Assembly: GCA_002354135.1 (NCBI GenBank)
Contig: DEKZ01000371.1
Location: 1-8,197 of the forward strand
Direction of reading: 5' to 3'
DNA: 8,197 nucleotides
Source: Massilia sp. UBA2709
Lineage (GTDB): Bacteria > Pseudomonadota > Gammaproteobacteria > Burkholderiales > Burkholderiaceae_D
Shown here: one piece after another, positions 7,314-8,197 of the stretch
Numbering within the stretch: the first letter of the stretch is position 1
How the letters are laid out: each line of letters begins with the position of its first letter
Translations under genes and position numbers: made by a program
Notes under the pieces: generated by a model
Databases searched by the model: none
The model's input: the letters and a program-made list of their open reading frames with translations, nothing else
Told to the model about the DNA's origin: nothing

Positions 7314-8197
7314 ATGACCACCAGCCTGCGCCAGGACGCCCGCGTCATCGCCCTGGTCGGCACCTCGCACGGGGTGTCGCACTTCTACCACCTGATCCTG
7401 GCCGGGTTGTTTCCCTGGCTGAAGGAAGCGTTCACGCTGTCCTACTCCGAGCTCGGCCTCCTGATGACGGTGTTCTTCGTCGTTTCCGGCGTCGGCCAGA
7501 CCCTGTCGGGCTTCATCGTCGACCGCGTCGGCGCGCGCCGGGTGCTGTTCACCGGCCAGGCACTGCTGGGCCTGGGCGCGCTGGTGCTGGCGTCCGCGCC
7601 GAGCTATGCCGTGCTGTTGCTCGGCTCGTTTGTCGCGGGCTGCGGCAACGCGGTGTTCCACCCGGCCGGCTATACGCTGCTCAACCATGGGGTGTCGAAG
7701 GAGCGCCTGGCCTATGCCTTCTCGGTGCACGGCATCTCCGGCAACATCGGCTGGGCGACGGCGCCGATCTTCCTCGCTGGCGTCGCCACCCTGTCGAGCT
7801 GGCGCACGGCGCTGCTCGCGGCCAGCGCGATTCCCTTCCTGATGCTGCTCGTGCTGTTCCTGAACCGCGCCGTGTTGCCGAACCGGGCGACGGTCGCCAA
7901 GCCGGGGGAGCAGCAGGGCAGTTCCTTCGCCTTCCTGCGCCTGCCGCCGGTGTGGATGTGCTTCGGCTTCTTCTTCCTGACCTCGATCGCGCTGGGCGGC
8001 ATCCAGGCCTTTTCCTCGACCAGCCTGGTGGCGCTGTACGGCATTTCGCTGGCCACGGCCGCCACCGCCTACACCACCTTCATGCTGTCTTCGGCGGCCG
8101 GCATGGTCGCGGGCGGCTTCCTGGCGGCGCGCGCCCACAACCACGACCGCACCATCACGGTCGCCTTCCTGTTCGCGGCGGCGCTGGCGCTGCTGCT
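7314..8197 (+). CDS. MFS transporter, Fsr-like, N-terminal part (3' end outside window)
   Basis: The frame is open from the ATG at 7314 to the right edge, giving 294 codons of a protein that should be about 400 residues. Alternating hydrophobic helices and the MFS loop motif SGFIVDRVGARR (65-76, between helices 2 and 3) identify a major facilitator superfamily secondary transporter in the inner membrane. The N-terminal SHGVSHFYH (18-26) and GCGNAVFHPAGY (109-120) resemble the SHF and GTGSSVFHPE segments of fosmidomycin-resistance-type (Fsr) MFS proteins, so a drug or metabolite efflux relative is likely, but the substrate cannot be told. At least eight membrane spans fall within the window, with a hydrophilic linker around residues 186-204 between the two halves. 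No in-frame Met precedes codon 51 apart from the first, and starting there would lose helix 1, so the start stands despite its weak ribosome-binding site. Confidence 0.9.
   Translation, partial: MTTSLRQDARVIALVGTSHGVSHFYHLILAGLFPWLKEAFTLSYSELGLLMTVFFVVSGVGQTLSGFIVDRVGARRVLFTGQALLGLGALVLASAPSYAVLLLGSFVAGCGNAVFHPAGYTLLNHGVSKERLAYAFSVHGISGNIGWATAPIFLAGVATLSSWRTALLAASAIPFLMLLVLFLNRAVLPNRATVAKPGEQQGSSFAFLRLPPVWMCFGFFFLTSIALGGIQAFSSTSLVALYGISLATAATAYTTFMLSSAAGMVAGGFLAARAHNHDRTITVAFLFAAALALL

Noticed and set aside
7296..8144. 282-codon minus-strand frame opposite the MFS gene
   Set aside because: Gln/Arg/His-rich shadow sequence; the plus strand encodes a clear membrane transporter with MFS motifs.

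Overview
The window looks like chromosomal core DNA from a high-GC betaproteobacterium, most likely an Oxalobacteraceae member of the Massilia/Telluria/Duganella type. This rests on the strong G/C preference at third codon positions, on protein sequence style, and on moaE lying near clpB, an arrangement I recall from Burkholderiales. No database search was possible, so the taxonomic call is inference.

Layout. (1) 1-1346, plus strand: a tightly packed run made of the 3' end of a DUF349-like gene, moaE (molybdopterin synthase large subunit; the two genes overlap by ATGA) and crcB (fluoride channel), which probably starts at TTG 11 bases after the moaE stop. (2) 1340-1484: a gap with a four-copy 11-bp tandem repeat that includes the crcB stop codon, followed by a short perfect inverted repeat. 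(3) 1485-1919, plus: yiaA, a two-repeat inner-membrane protein. (4) 1919-3377, minus: a two-gene operon of a small TerB-like protein and a TerC/Alx-family membrane protein (probable manganese exporter). Its intrinsic terminator abuts the convergent yiaA stop codon. (5) 3378-3580: a divergent regulatory gap with a near-consensus sigma-32 heat-shock promoter for clpB. (6) 3581-6193, plus: full-length clpB disaggregase, closed by a textbook terminator. (7) 6241-6512: a gap with no convincing gene. (8) 6513-7193, plus: an orphan lipoprotein of unknown function with visibly less GC-biased codon use. (9) 7314-8197, plus: the first 294 codons of an MFS transporter that runs off the right edge.

The genes fall into separate functional units: cofactor biosynthesis (moaE), ion export or homeostasis (crcB for fluoride, TerC/Alx for manganese), and protein quality control under heat-shock control (clpB). 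I see no mobile element, CRISPR array, RNA gene, toxin-antitoxin pair or defence island. I did not find an undescribed system. The items most worth a second look are the 11-bp tandem repeat, the structured terB-clpB gap, the conserved internal GTG of clpB, the orphan lipoprotein with its non-coding leader, and the almost leaderless promoter arrangement of the MFS gene.
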